In this document: piece after piece, positions 7,607 to 14,769 of the stretch
Layout of the letters: every line of letters begins with the position of its first letter
Position numbering within the stretch: position 1 is the stretch's first letter
Assembly: GCA_964394665.1 (NCBI GenBank)
Contig: CAYMYN010000043.1
Span: 1 to 30,670, forward strand
DNA: 30,670 nucleotides
Source: CAYMYN01 sp964394665
GTDB taxonomy: Bacteria; Planctomycetota; UBA1135; GCA-002686595
Reading direction: 5' to 3'
Notes under the pieces: generated by a model
What the model saw: only the letters and a program-made list of their open reading frames with translations
Database searches by the model: none
What the model was told of the DNA's origin: nothing
Program-made: the position numbers and the translations under genes

Positions 7607-7945
7607 TCAACCCGCGAAGGGCTTCATCGAGAGCTTGTCGCGCTTCTCGGCGACCGCCTTCCACTCGTCCGCGTCCGGCAGCGCGTCCTTCTTCTGGTCG
7701 ATGACCGGCCAGGACTCGGCCAACTTGGCGTTCAGCTCGAGGTACTCGGACCACTTCTCCGGCAGATCGTCGTCCGTGAAGATGGCCTCGGTCGGGCACT
7801 CCGGGACGCAGGCCCCACAGTCGATGCACTCATCGGGGTTGATGGCGAGGAAGTTCTCGCCTTCGACGAAGCAGTCGACGGGGCAGACGTCCACGCAGTC
7901 GGTGTACTTGCACTGGATGCAGGGTTCGGCGACGACGTGGGTCAT
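7607..7945 (-). CDS. fdxA: 7Fe-8S ferredoxin (FdxA type)
   Basis: A 112-residue ferredoxin matching Azotobacter-type FdI throughout its length. The cluster cysteines are spaced as in that family: C9, C17 and C50 for the 3Fe-4S centre, and C21, C40, C43 and C46 for the 4Fe-4S centre ('CKYTDCVDVCPVDCF' and 'ECIDCGACVPECPTEAIF'). The family-typical C-terminal part with 'LNAKLAESWPVIDQKKDALP' is present. It is a cytoplasmic low-potential electron carrier. AAGGA lies about 8 nt before the ATG, and TACCCT at 7979-7974 is a plausible -10. It sits downstream of the glutaredoxin and BolA genes, suggesting a link to iron-sulfur homeostasis. Confidence 0.95.
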   Translation of the reverse strand: MTHVVAEPCIQCKYTDCVDVCPVDCFVEGENFLAINPDECIDCGACVPECPTEAIFTDDDLPEKWSEYLELNAKLAESWPVIDQKKDALPDADEWKAVAEKRDKLSMKPFAG

Positions 7946-7973
7946 CGTGGGCTTCCTTGTCGGGCTCTCGGGC

Positions 7974-7979
7974 AGGGTA
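7974..7979 (-). promoter_or_regulatory. Probable -10 element TACCCT for fdxA
   Basis: This hexamer ends 28 nt before the fdxA ATG, which does have a Shine-Dalgarno. The same hexamer as at hrpB and the metallo-hydrolase therefore occurs here with room for a normal leader, supporting the idea that TACCCT is a promoter element rather than a translation signal. Confidence 0.35.
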
Positions 7980-8071
7980 CGGGGGTCCGCCGGCCCCCGC
8001 TGGGTCGGACGAACGGACGGAGCGCCCCGGTCCTGGCCGCATGGGCCCGAACGGGACGCCCCAAGAGCGTC

Positions 8072-8395
8072 TCAAGAGGCGAAGGCGGCGTCGAGCTTCT
8101 TCTTGAGCTCGCCGCTCTTCATCAGCTCCTCGACGATGTCGCTGCCCCCCAGGAGTTCGCCCTGGACGAAGACCTGCGGGGTGGTCGGCCACTTGCTGTA
8201 GCCGATCAACGCCGGGCGGATGGCGGGGTCGTCGAAGATGTTCACGACCTCGTAGGGCCGACCCATCCGGTTGAGGATGTCCAGGGCATGGGCCGAGAAG
8301 CCGCACATGGGCTGCATCTTCGTGCCCTTGGCGAACACGACCACCTTGTGGCTCTTGACGATCTGCTCGATGCGCTGCTCGTTCCACTGGGACAT
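8072..8395 (-). CDS. grxD: Monothiol CGFS glutaredoxin (Grx4/GrxD)
   Basis: A 107-residue single-domain monothiol glutaredoxin. The active site is 'KGTKMQPMCGFS' with Cys31. Glutathione-site elements 'WPTTPQVFVQGELLGGSDIV' follow. CGFS glutaredoxins bind a glutathione-ligated 2Fe-2S cluster and hand it to target proteins; a BolA protein is the known heterodimer partner. The BolA gene is immediately upstream here (121 nt after adjusting for starts) and a ferredoxin downstream (126 nt). GGAGA lies about 7 nt before the ATG. Position 26 is Lys where many homologues have Pro or a small residue, which does not affect the catalytic Cys. Confidence 0.95.
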   Translation of the reverse strand: MSQWNEQRIEQIVKSHKVVVFAKGTKMQPMCGFSAHALDILNRMGRPYEVVNIFDDPAIRPALIGYSKWPTTPQVFVQGELLGGSDIVEELMKSGELKKKLDAAFAS

Positions 8396-8516
8396 GGGTG
8401 TCTCTCCGGGCGTTCTGGCCCGTGCTGGAGCCCGCGCGGGGCTCGGGGTGCGGGAGGGAGTTCGGGAGCGTCCGGGCCGCGGCCGTGTCGCGCGGCCGGG
8501 CGGGATCGGGGCCGCG

Positions 8517-8741
8517 TCAGGGCGTGCGGGTCTTGATCTGGAGCGCGTGGATGGCGCGGGTGAGGTGCTCCCCGCAGGCCGCGTGCACGAGCTTGTGCTG
8601 CTCGATCAGGCTCTTGCCCGCGAAGCTCGCCGAGCAGACGTCCACGCCGAAGTGATCGGACGTGCCCGTCAGGTCCCAGACCTTCACCTCGCCTCCGGGG
8701 AAGGCTGCCTCGAGGAGGGCCTTCAGGCGTTCCACGCTCAT
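8517..8741 (-). CDS. BolA family protein
   Basis: A 74-residue BolA/YrbA-type protein from the ATG at 8741 ('MSVERLKALLEAAFPGGEV'). The core 'GTSDHFGVDVCSASFAGKSL' is followed by 'IEQHKLVHAACGEHL', which contains the conserved His used to co-ligate an iron-sulfur cluster with CGFS glutaredoxins. A GTG at 8750, three codons upstream, is an alternative: it has GGAG at 8 nt, whereas the ATG has GGAG only 3 nt away. The glutaredoxin gene is next on the same strand, so a BolA-Grx4 complex for iron-sulfur trafficking or sensing is the likely role. Confidence 0.92.
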   Translation of the reverse strand: MSVERLKALLEAAFPGGEVKVWDLTGTSDHFGVDVCSASFAGKSLIEQHKLVHAACGEHLTRAIHALQIKTRTP

Positions 8742-9030
8742 CGTCTCCACGGCATCGTCTCCAGGGGCCAGCTCGTCGCGCTGCGCGGCGGCGGGCGACC
8801 ATCTAAGGAGGGCCCGGGCGGGAGCACAAGCCTCACCCTGACGTTCAGGGCATATTTCCTAGGAGCCCCGCGGGGAGTTCCGTCCGCGGCCGTCGCGCTC
8901 AGAGTGTGAGAAGAACTCGAGCACTCTCGGTACGGCCGGCTTGCCGGCCGTCCAAAAAGCGTTCTGAGAGGCCGTCTGGATGGTCTGCTCTGGGTCCGCT
9001 CCGGGTCCGCTAGATCCTCTTCTCGGCCTC
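8742..9030. other. Longest non-coding gap on the left; several inverted repeats
   Basis: I see no credible gene in this 289-base gap between BolA and the cytochrome/LRR gene. It holds a 15-bp inverted repeat at 8836-8850 (CCCTGA arms, 3-nt loop), a 6-bp pair at 8901-8906/8922-8927, a 9-bp palindrome-like repeat at 8932-8951 and the arms of a long hairpin at 8965-8974/9024-9033. It must contain the BolA promoter and the terminator of the gene to its right. Confidence 0.5.
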
Positions 9031-9033
9031 TCA
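8954..9033 (-). terminator. Terminator-like hairpin after the cytochrome/LRR gene
   Basis: On the minus strand the stop codon begins a 10-nt arm (9033-9024) that pairs perfectly with 8974-8965. The 49-nt loop contains three near-copies of AGCGGACCC. The distal arm is followed after 6 nt by a run of five T (8958-8954). The long loop makes a classical terminator uncertain. Confidence 0.35.
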
Positions 9034-11403
9034 CGGCCCGCCGAGCACCTCGAGCTCGGGCCGCGCCGCGCGCAGCGCGCGCACGCCCTCGGCGGTGAGG
9101 GCGGTCTGCGCGACGAACACGCGCTCGAGGGCCGGGAAGGACGCCAGGGTCGGAACCGATGCGTCCCCCACCGCCGTCCCGAAGAGGTTCAGGGACGCGA
9201 GTCGGGGCAGCTTCGCGAGGGATGCCAGGCCCGGCCCCTCCAGGTGGGTGCGCGCGAGCACGAGGCGCTCGAGCCGGGTGAAGCCCGCCAGCTCGGCCAA
9301 GCCCGCATCTGCGACGGAGGTCCCCGAGAGATCCAACCACACCAGGTTCGGCTCCAGCCCGCGCAGGAGGCGCAGGTCGGCGTCCCCCGCCCCGGGTCCC
9401 AACACGCGCAGGCTGACCTCCACCCCCCGTTCGTCGAGCGCGATGCGCTGCGCGAGCGCTCCCCGCCCGCGCAGGGCGAGCAGGACGCCTTCGTCCGGCT
9501 CGGGCAGCGACGCCTCGACCGCGGGGTTCGGATCCCCAGCCGCGTCGACGCGCGACCCATCGGCAGCGGGCCAGGGTGCGCCCGCCGCGATCCAGCGCGT
9601 CAGGAGCTCGCGCTCGTGCTCCGCGAGGTGCGGAGGGTCGGGCGGCATGACGTCCAGGTCTTCGGGCGGGAGCGCGACGCGCCGCAGCAGCTCGCTCGCG
9701 CCCGGATCGCCGGCCACGATCGCGGGCCGACGGCCCGAGAGGGCCCGCTCGCGCTCGTCGAGCCGCAGCCGGCCCTTCGCCCGTTCGGGGCCGTGGCACT
9801 CGACGCAGCGGTCGGCGAGCAACGCGCTCGCCGCCGCGGCCAGCTCCGCGACCCCCGTGGAGGGCGCTTCGACGATCTCTCCGCCGGGCGCGGCCGGTTC
9901 CTTCGCCGCCCGCTCGGTGGGCGCGACGCGCCGCGGTCCGCTCGCCCCGACGACTTCGAGGCCGGGCTTGGCTTCGGCCAGCGCGCGCGCGCCGGCTTCG
10001 CTCGCCGCGCTGCCCCACACGTACACCCGTTCGAGCCGCGGCGCGGCGGCGAGCTGCGCGAGGCCCGCGTCGCCGACCCGCGTTCCGACCAGGTTGAGGA
10101 CGCGCAGCGCGGGCAGGCGCGCCAGTCGCTCGACGCCGCCGTCGCCGACCCGCGTGCGATCGACGCGCAGGTGTTCGAGGTTCACGAACCCCTCCCAGCC
10201 CTCGAGGGCCTCGTCGCCGACCTCGGCGCCGGACAGGTCGAGCCAGCCCAGGCGCGGGCCGAGGCGCCGCAGGGCCGCGAACGCCCGGGGGAGCCGCGCC
10301 GGCTCCAGGCGCGCCAACGAGACCTCGAGGAGCTCGCTGCCGAGGGCCAGCGGAACGGCGCGCGCGCCGCACGCTCGCAGCTCCTCGAGCGGGTCCGCAG
10401 GCGGATCCTCGGAAGCGGAGGGCGCGGGTCGGGAGGCCGGCGCGGACGCGGGGGCGCCCTGCGCGGGGGCCGCGGATGCGGCCCGGGCGGGGAGCGCGGC
10501 ACGCTCGGTCGGGGTCGCGGGCCAGGGCGCGCCGGCCGCGATCCAGGCCCGCAGGTCCAGGAGCGCCTCGGCCGAGAGCCGCTCGCCCTCGGGCGGCATC
10601 GCGTCCGGATCCCCGCCGGGCAAGGAAACCCGACGCAGGAGCTCACTGCCGCCCGGATCCCCCGGCACGATCACCGCGCGCCGCGCCAGGGGGCCGAACA
10701 CGTGCTCGCGCGCGTCCAGCCGCAGCCGTCCCTTCGCGCGCCGCTCGCCGTGGCACTCGATGCAGTGGGCCTCGAACAGCGGCCCGATGCGGGTCGCGAA
10801 GTCGATGGGCTGCGCCAGGGCGGGCCCGCGCTCGTCCTCGCCCAGCACCGCGGGCGAATCCGGCGCGCCGGCCTGCGGCTCCGCCGGCACGGGCGATGTC
10901 GTCCGCGGAGCGCGCAGGGGCTCGAACAACCAGTCGGAGCCCCACACCAAGCTGGCGCCCACGTGCGCGGTGGTCGCGGCGAGCACCGCGGCCGCGAGCA
11001 GGTGGATGCGATACAGACGCAGCAGCACGCTCTCGCGCGCCCGGGCGCAGGCGAGCCCGAGGATCCACGCCACGCCGGCCAGCAGCGCCGTGCCCAGGCC
11101 GCTCCAACGGTGGAGCTCGAGGCGCTCGCCGCCGCCCGGGTCCTCGTTGGCGGCGAGGGCCCAACCGCTGCCCGTCGCCGCGAGCGCCGCGACCAGCCCC
11201 AGGGTCAGGAGCGCGCTCCCCAAGGGCGAGCGCCGGTCGCGGCCGCGCAGCGACGCGAACGCTTCGGCGGCCGCGGCCGTGAGCAGGAACGCGATCGGAA
11301 AGTGCACCAGGAGCGGGTGCAGGCGCCCCGCGAGCAGTTCGAGGCCCGAGGGCCCGAGCGCGGCAGGGGCCTCGAGCAGGCAGGCGACGGAAAGGGCGCT
11401 CAT
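9031..11403 (-). CDS. DUF2231 membrane protein with two tandem PSCyt1 (cytochrome c)-LRR modules
   Basis: A 790-residue protein from the ATG at 11403. Residues about 15-165 form a DUF2231-like four-helix membrane domain ('GRLHPLLVHFPIAFLLTAAA'). A planctomycete cytochrome c-like domain (about 205-297) has heme motif CIECH at 214-218 and likely axial Met in 'DAMPPEGE'. Leucine-rich repeats (about 340-490, e.g. 'LGWLDLSGAEVGDEALEG') follow. The same pair then repeats: PSCyt1 (about 525-612, CVECH at 533-537, 'LDVMPPDPP') and LRR (about 640-788). It should be anchored in the inner membrane with hemes and LRRs in the periplasm. PSCyt1 proteins are common in planctomycetes but of unknown electron-transfer partner. 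Confidence 0.88.
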   Translation of the reverse strand: MSALSVACLLEAPAALGPSGLELLAGRLHPLLVHFPIAFLLTAAAAEAFASLRGRDRRSPLGSALLTLGLVAALAATGSGWALAANEDPGGGERLELHRWSGLGTALLAGVAWILGLACARARESVLLRLYRIHLLAAAVLAATTAHVGASLVWGSDWLFEPLRAPRTTSPVPAEPQAGAPDSPAVLGEDERGPALAQPIDFATRIGPLFEAHCIECHGERRAKGRLRLDAREHVFGPLARRAVIVPGDPGGSELLRRVSLPGGDPDAMPPEGERLSAEALLDLRAWIAAGAPWPATPTERAALPARAASAAPAQGAPASAPASRPAPSASEDPPADPLEELRACGARAVPLALGSELLEVSLARLEPARLPRAFAALRRLGPRLGWLDLSGAEVGDEALEGWEGFVNLEHLRVDRTRVGDGGVERLARLPALRVLNLVGTRVGDAGLAQLAAAPRLERVYVWGSAASEAGARALAEAKPGLEVVGASGPRRVAPTERAAKEPAAPGGEIVEAPSTGVAELAAAASALLADRCVECHGPERAKGRLRLDERERALSGRRPAIVAGDPGASELLRRVALPPEDLDVMPPDPPHLAEHERELLTRWIAAGAPWPAADGSRVDAAGDPNPAVEASLPEPDEGVLLALRGRGALAQRIALDERGVEVSLRVLGPGAGDADLRLLRGLEPNLVWLDLSGTSVADAGLAELAGFTRLERLVLARTHLEGPGLASLAKLPRLASLNLFGTAVGDASVPTLASFPALERVFVAQTALTAEGVRALRAARPELEVLGGP

Positions 11404-11489
11404 GGGTCCCCCGACTGCACCACGCGATGGATCGTCGCGCAACGGCGCGCCTAACTGGGACGGCGCAACGGCGCGTGCTCGCGCCGAAG

Positions 11490-11539
11490 GGCGCCGCCCG
11501 CTCCGCCGCCGGGCTCGGCGGGGCGGAACGGGCGGCGCC
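11490..11539 (-). terminator. GC-rich hairpin after the 606-residue secreted protein gene
   Basis: Eleven-base arms at 11490-11500 and 11529-11539 are perfectly complementary, with additional inner pairing. On the minus strand the hairpin lies 15 nt past the stop and is followed by CTTCGG rather than a T run. It is a plausible stop signal for the upstream gene, and the gap also precedes nothing else on that strand until the cytochrome gene. Confidence 0.45.
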
Positions 11540-11554
11540 GGGGAGGGTCGGCGA

Positions 11555-13375
11555 TCAGCGGGCGCCGGTCGGCGCCCGCGCCGGAACGGCTCGCGGGGGT
11601 TCGGGAGCCGCGGGCGGGGCGTTCTCGACGTGCCGGCGATCCGCCAGCGCGGCCAGGATGCCCTCCACCCGCGGCAGGCCCGTCAGCCAGATGCGCAGCG
11701 CGAGGTGCCCGGCGCCCTGCTCGATCTCCAGCCCCGCGCGCGTCTCGGCCAGGGCTTGGGCCAGGGGCACGAAGACCCGCGCCTCGTGGGGTGCGACGTG
11801 GGGCGCGAGCAGCTCCAGGATGCGCCCCGGATGGACGCGCAACGCGAGGGTCGTGTCGGGCGCCAGGGCGCGGGTGGCGGCGCCCAGGTAGGGGTCGTCC
11901 GCGACCGTCGCTCCGCCCGCCAGGGCCGCGGCCGCGGCCTCCAGCGCGAGCGTGCTGTGGGAGACCAGGAGCTGGCGCTCACCCACGACCAGGTGCAGGG
12001 GCGGCAGGTCCGGCAGGCGGTGGGTGCTGCCCGTCAGCCCGCCGAGGCTGAGGGGATCGCCCGCGGCCGTGTTCCCCGTCCCGGCGCCGACGCTCGCCAA
12101 GCCCAGCAGCGTGCTCCACACCTGGTGCGAGCGCGCGGGGTCGTCGACGGCCAGCACGAGGGCCGCGTGCGGCAGGCCCAGGGGCGCGCCCTGGGCCGTG
12201 GGCAGCGCGAAGAGCACCAGCGAGTCGAGGTTGGCGAACAGCTCGCGCCCCAGGTCGAGCAGCGCCGTGCCCCGCCGGCCGGGCAGGGTGCCCGAGCCCG
12301 AGCCCATCTCGTTCCAGCCCAAGGCCAGGTATCCCGCGCTCCCGCCGGGCACGGCCGCGAGCGCCGCCGGAGCGAGGCGCGCGGTCCGCAGCAGCTCGAA
12401 GCCCAGGCTGCGATGGTCCGCGCGCAGGCCCAGCTCGGCCTCGAGACGCAGGCCTTCCGCTCCGGCGATCAGCCGCAGCCCGAGGCGATCCAGGCTGCGC
12501 GGGTCGAGCAACTCGCGCACGAGGCGCGCCTGCGGGTCCCGTTGCGCGGCTTCGGTCAGGGCGAAGTCGACCAGCGGAGCCAGGGCCGCGCCGTTGACGA
12601 CGATCGAGGCCAGGCTGCCGCGCCGCGCCGCGAGGCTCGGGGCGAGCTGCTCGTCCGCCGCCAGGCCGGCCTCGAGCTCGCCGTCCAGGCGCCGCAGGGC
12701 CTGGGTCAGCTCGCGCTTCGAGCTCGCGACCAGCACCAGGCGTTCGGTGCTCGCCGCGAAGTAGCCGCCCTCGAGGCGCACCACGGCGCGCCCGCGGATC
12801 GGCTCGACCGGCACGCCGACCGCGGCCAGGGCCGTCGCCAAGAGCCCACGGGCCAGCCCGTCGTCGCCCGGATGGATCGCGAGCAGACCCTGGGGCCGTT
12901 CGCCGCGCGGGTCGAGGCGCGTCAACGCCAGGGCCGCGCCCCGCATCCCGAGCAGACCTTCGACGAGTTCGCGGCGCAGCAGGAGCCGCTGGCCGTTGGG
13001 CAGGGCGATGCCCTCGGCGGCGAACAGGTCGAGGCCTTCGAGGAGCCCGGCCAGGTGCACGCCAGGACGATCGAGCTCGGCGTAGACCAGGGTCTCGGGC
13101 GGCGCGAGCCGGGCGAGGTCGGCGCTGGCGAGGTCCTCCACCAGGACGGCGATGCGCCGCCGCACGAGTTCCTTCGACGGCCCGTCGAGGGCCGGGTCCG
13201 CGAGCGCCTCGCGATACAGGACCAGCGCCCGTTCGGGGCGCTGGAGCTCGCGGTCGAGGAAGTAGGCCTCGTGCAGCCGCGCGGATCCGGCCTGGGGCGC
13301 GGCCGACGCCGGGGTCAGGGCCGCGAGTGCGACGAGGGCGGCGAGGACGGTCGAACGCGGTCGGGCGGCGGGCAT
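11555..13375 (-). CDS. Secreted protein of unknown function (DUF3352-like)
   Basis: A 606-residue protein with a clear signal peptide (residues 1 to about 26, 'VLAALVALAALTPASAAPQA'). A short helical lead resembles a TPR-like repeat ('ERALVLYREALADPALDG'), then a long region begins with 'LAPPETLVYAELDRPGVHLA', reminiscent of DUF3352-type proteins ('…ADTLLYVELD…'). No catalytic motif is recognised. Pro/Ala-rich C-terminus. The ATG at 13375 is supported by AAGGAG 6 nt upstream. It is predicted periplasmic or exported. The gene lies between the S1-domain gene and the cytochrome/LRR gene on the same strand, with separate spacing. The DUF3352 link is a weak resemblance and should be treated as a hypothesis. 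Confidence 0.82.
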   Translation of the reverse strand: MPAARPRSTVLAALVALAALTPASAAPQAGSARLHEAYFLDRELQRPERALVLYREALADPALDGPSKELVRRRIAVLVEDLASADLARLAPPETLVYAELDRPGVHLAGLLEGLDLFAAEGIALPNGQRLLLRRELVEGLLGMRGAALALTRLDPRGERPQGLLAIHPGDDGLARGLLATALAAVGVPVEPIRGRAVVRLEGGYFAASTERLVLVASSKRELTQALRRLDGELEAGLAADEQLAPSLAARRGSLASIVVNGAALAPLVDFALTEAAQRDPQARLVRELLDPRSLDRLGLRLIAGAEGLRLEAELGLRADHRSLGFELLRTARLAPAALAAVPGGSAGYLALGWNEMGSGSGTLPGRRGTALLDLGRELFANLDSLVLFALPTAQGAPLGLPHAALVLAVDDPARSHQVWSTLLGLASVGAGTGNTAAGDPLSLGGLTGSTHRLPDLPPLHLVVGERQLLVSHSTLALEAAAAALAGGATVADDPYLGAATRALAPDTTLALRVHPGRILELLAPHVAPHEARVFVPLAQALAETRAGLEIEQGAGHLALRIWLTGLPRVEGILAALADRRHVENAPPAAPEPPRAVPARAPTGAR

Positions 13376-13464
13376 GGGGAGCTCCTTGGAATCGAATCAG
13401 GGACCGGGGGCCAGCGAGCGCGCCCCCCTGCGCCGACGTCGGGGGCGACATTTCCGGGCCCGAT

Positions 13465-14688
13465 TCAGCTTCCGCCCGCGGGACCCGGGCGCCGCGCGCG
13501 CTCCAGCGCCCGGGCCAGGGCCGAGCCGAGCGGGCCGGCCTCGGGTTCGGGGCCGGCGAGGTGCGCGGGCAGGGCTTCCTGCGCCGCGAGCTCCTCGGCC
13601 CGCACCCGCGAACCACTGCGGTGCAGGAGCGAGAGCGAGAGGCGCTCGGCCCCGGGATCGAGCGCGACGATGCGCAGCACGAGCTGCTGCTCCGCGCGCA
13701 GCGCGGCGCGCGGCGACTGCTGCGGCTCGAGCCCCAGCTCGGAGCGGTGCAACAGCCCTTCGACGCCCGGCTCCAGGGCCACGAAGGCCCCGAAGGGCAC
13801 CACGCGCGTGACGCGCCCCGCCACCAGTTGATCGACGCGGTAGCGCGCGCCGAGGTCCTTCCAGGGGCTCGGCCGGAGCTGCTTGAGGCCCAGGGCGATG
13901 CGCCGGCCGGCGCGCCGGATCGCGAGCACTCGCGCTTCGACCGCCTGGCCGAGGGACAGGACGTCGGCGGGGTGGGCCGGCCGTTCCTGGGCGATGTCCG
14001 CGACGTGCACGAGGCCCGTGAGGCCCTGGCCGAAGCGCACGAACGCGCCGTAGCGCTCGAGGCGCGCGACGCGCCCGCTCACGATCTGGCCGGGAACCAG
14101 CGCCCCGAGGGAGCGCTCCCGCTCGCCGCCGCGCTCGCGTTGCAGCACGAGCTTGCGCGAGACGAGCACGCGCTCCTTCTCGGGGTCGACCTCGAGCACC
14201 TCGCACGGAAAGGTCTTGCCCACCAGCACGCGCAGGTCCGCGCCGCGCGCGAGCCCGGTGTGCGAGCGCGGCAGGAAGCCGTGCAGGGGCCCGATCTTGA
14301 CCTCGGCCCCGTCCGGGCGCGCGCCGATGACCCGCGCCTGGACCTGGCTGCCCGGCTCCATGTCGCGCCAGGTGGCGTGGCTCTCCGAGGGGCGCGGGAC
14401 CAGGGACAGCGCCCACAGGCCGCCCTCCTGGCCGCGCAGGGTGAACGCGTGCACCTCCCCCACGCGCGGGGGCTCCTCGAAGCTGCCGACGGAGAGCACG
14501 CCCTGCATGCGCGGCCCCAGGTCGACGAACACGTCGTCGCGGAACACACCGGCGATCTCGCCCGGGACGATGCGCAGGGTGTGCGGCCCGTGGTCGCGCT
14601 CGGGACCCGCGGGCGGCCCCGGATCCCGGCGCCCCAGCGCGCCCCGTTCGAGCCGGCCTCGCCCCATCGCGCCGCGATGATAGGCCAT
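13465..14688 (-). CDS. S1 RNA-binding domain protein (ribosomal S1-like, four repeats)
   Basis: A 407-residue cytoplasmic protein with four S1 OB-fold repeats at about 40-98 (degenerate), 115-180, 198-270 and 287-357. Typical cores are 'GRVARLERYGAFVRFGQGLT' and 'GRVTRVVPFGAFVALEPGVE', each followed by an 'L/HxSEL'-like turn. It resembles S1/RpsA-type proteins but is shorter than six-domain S1, so it could be an accessory S1-like protein that binds mRNA or modulates ribosomes or RNA decay. Start choice is uncertain: ATG at 14688 or 14667, neither with a Shine-Dalgarno. It follows glyA by 81 nt on the same strand, and a 13-bp tandem repeat lies just upstream. Confidence 0.88.
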   Translation of the reverse strand: MAYHRGAMGRGRLERGALGRRDPGPPAGPERDHGPHTLRIVPGEIAGVFRDDVFVDLGPRMQGVLSVGSFEEPPRVGEVHAFTLRGQEGGLWALSLVPRPSESHATWRDMEPGSQVQARVIGARPDGAEVKIGPLHGFLPRSHTGLARGADLRVLVGKTFPCEVLEVDPEKERVLVSRKLVLQRERGGERERSLGALVPGQIVSGRVARLERYGAFVRFGQGLTGLVHVADIAQERPAHPADVLSLGQAVEARVLAIRRAGRRIALGLKQLRPSPWKDLGARYRVDQLVAGRVTRVVPFGAFVALEPGVEGLLHRSELGLEPQQSPRAALRAEQQLVLRIVALDPGAERLSLSLLHRSGSRVRAEELAAQEALPAHLAGPEPEAGPLGSALARALERARRPGPAGGS

Positions 14689-14696
14689 CGCCCGCC

Positions 14697-14735
14697 GGGC
14701 CCCAGCGATGGGCCCCAGCGATGGGCCCCAGCGAC
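14697..14735. repeat. Three tandem copies of a 13-bp unit
   Basis: The unit GGGCCCCAGCGAT occurs at 14697-14709 and 14710-14722, and with one change (final T to C) at 14723-14735. It fills half of the 81-bp gap between glyA and the S1-protein gene. It could be a slipped-strand repeat or a binding site; nothing further supports a function. Confidence 0.8.
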
Positions 14736-14769
14736 GGGGCGCGCACGCCGCTCGCGCCTCGGATCGGCG

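Noticed and set aside
8932..8951. Nine-base inverted repeat as an intrinsic terminator
   Set aside because: The loop is only 2 nt and there is no T run on the correct side for either strand; kept only as an inverted repeat within the gap.
9095..13831. Plus-strand open frame of over 1500 codons
   Set aside because: Antisense to the cytochrome/LRR gene and the 606-residue protein gene; composition is low-complexity Arg/Ser/Ala and no motif is seen.
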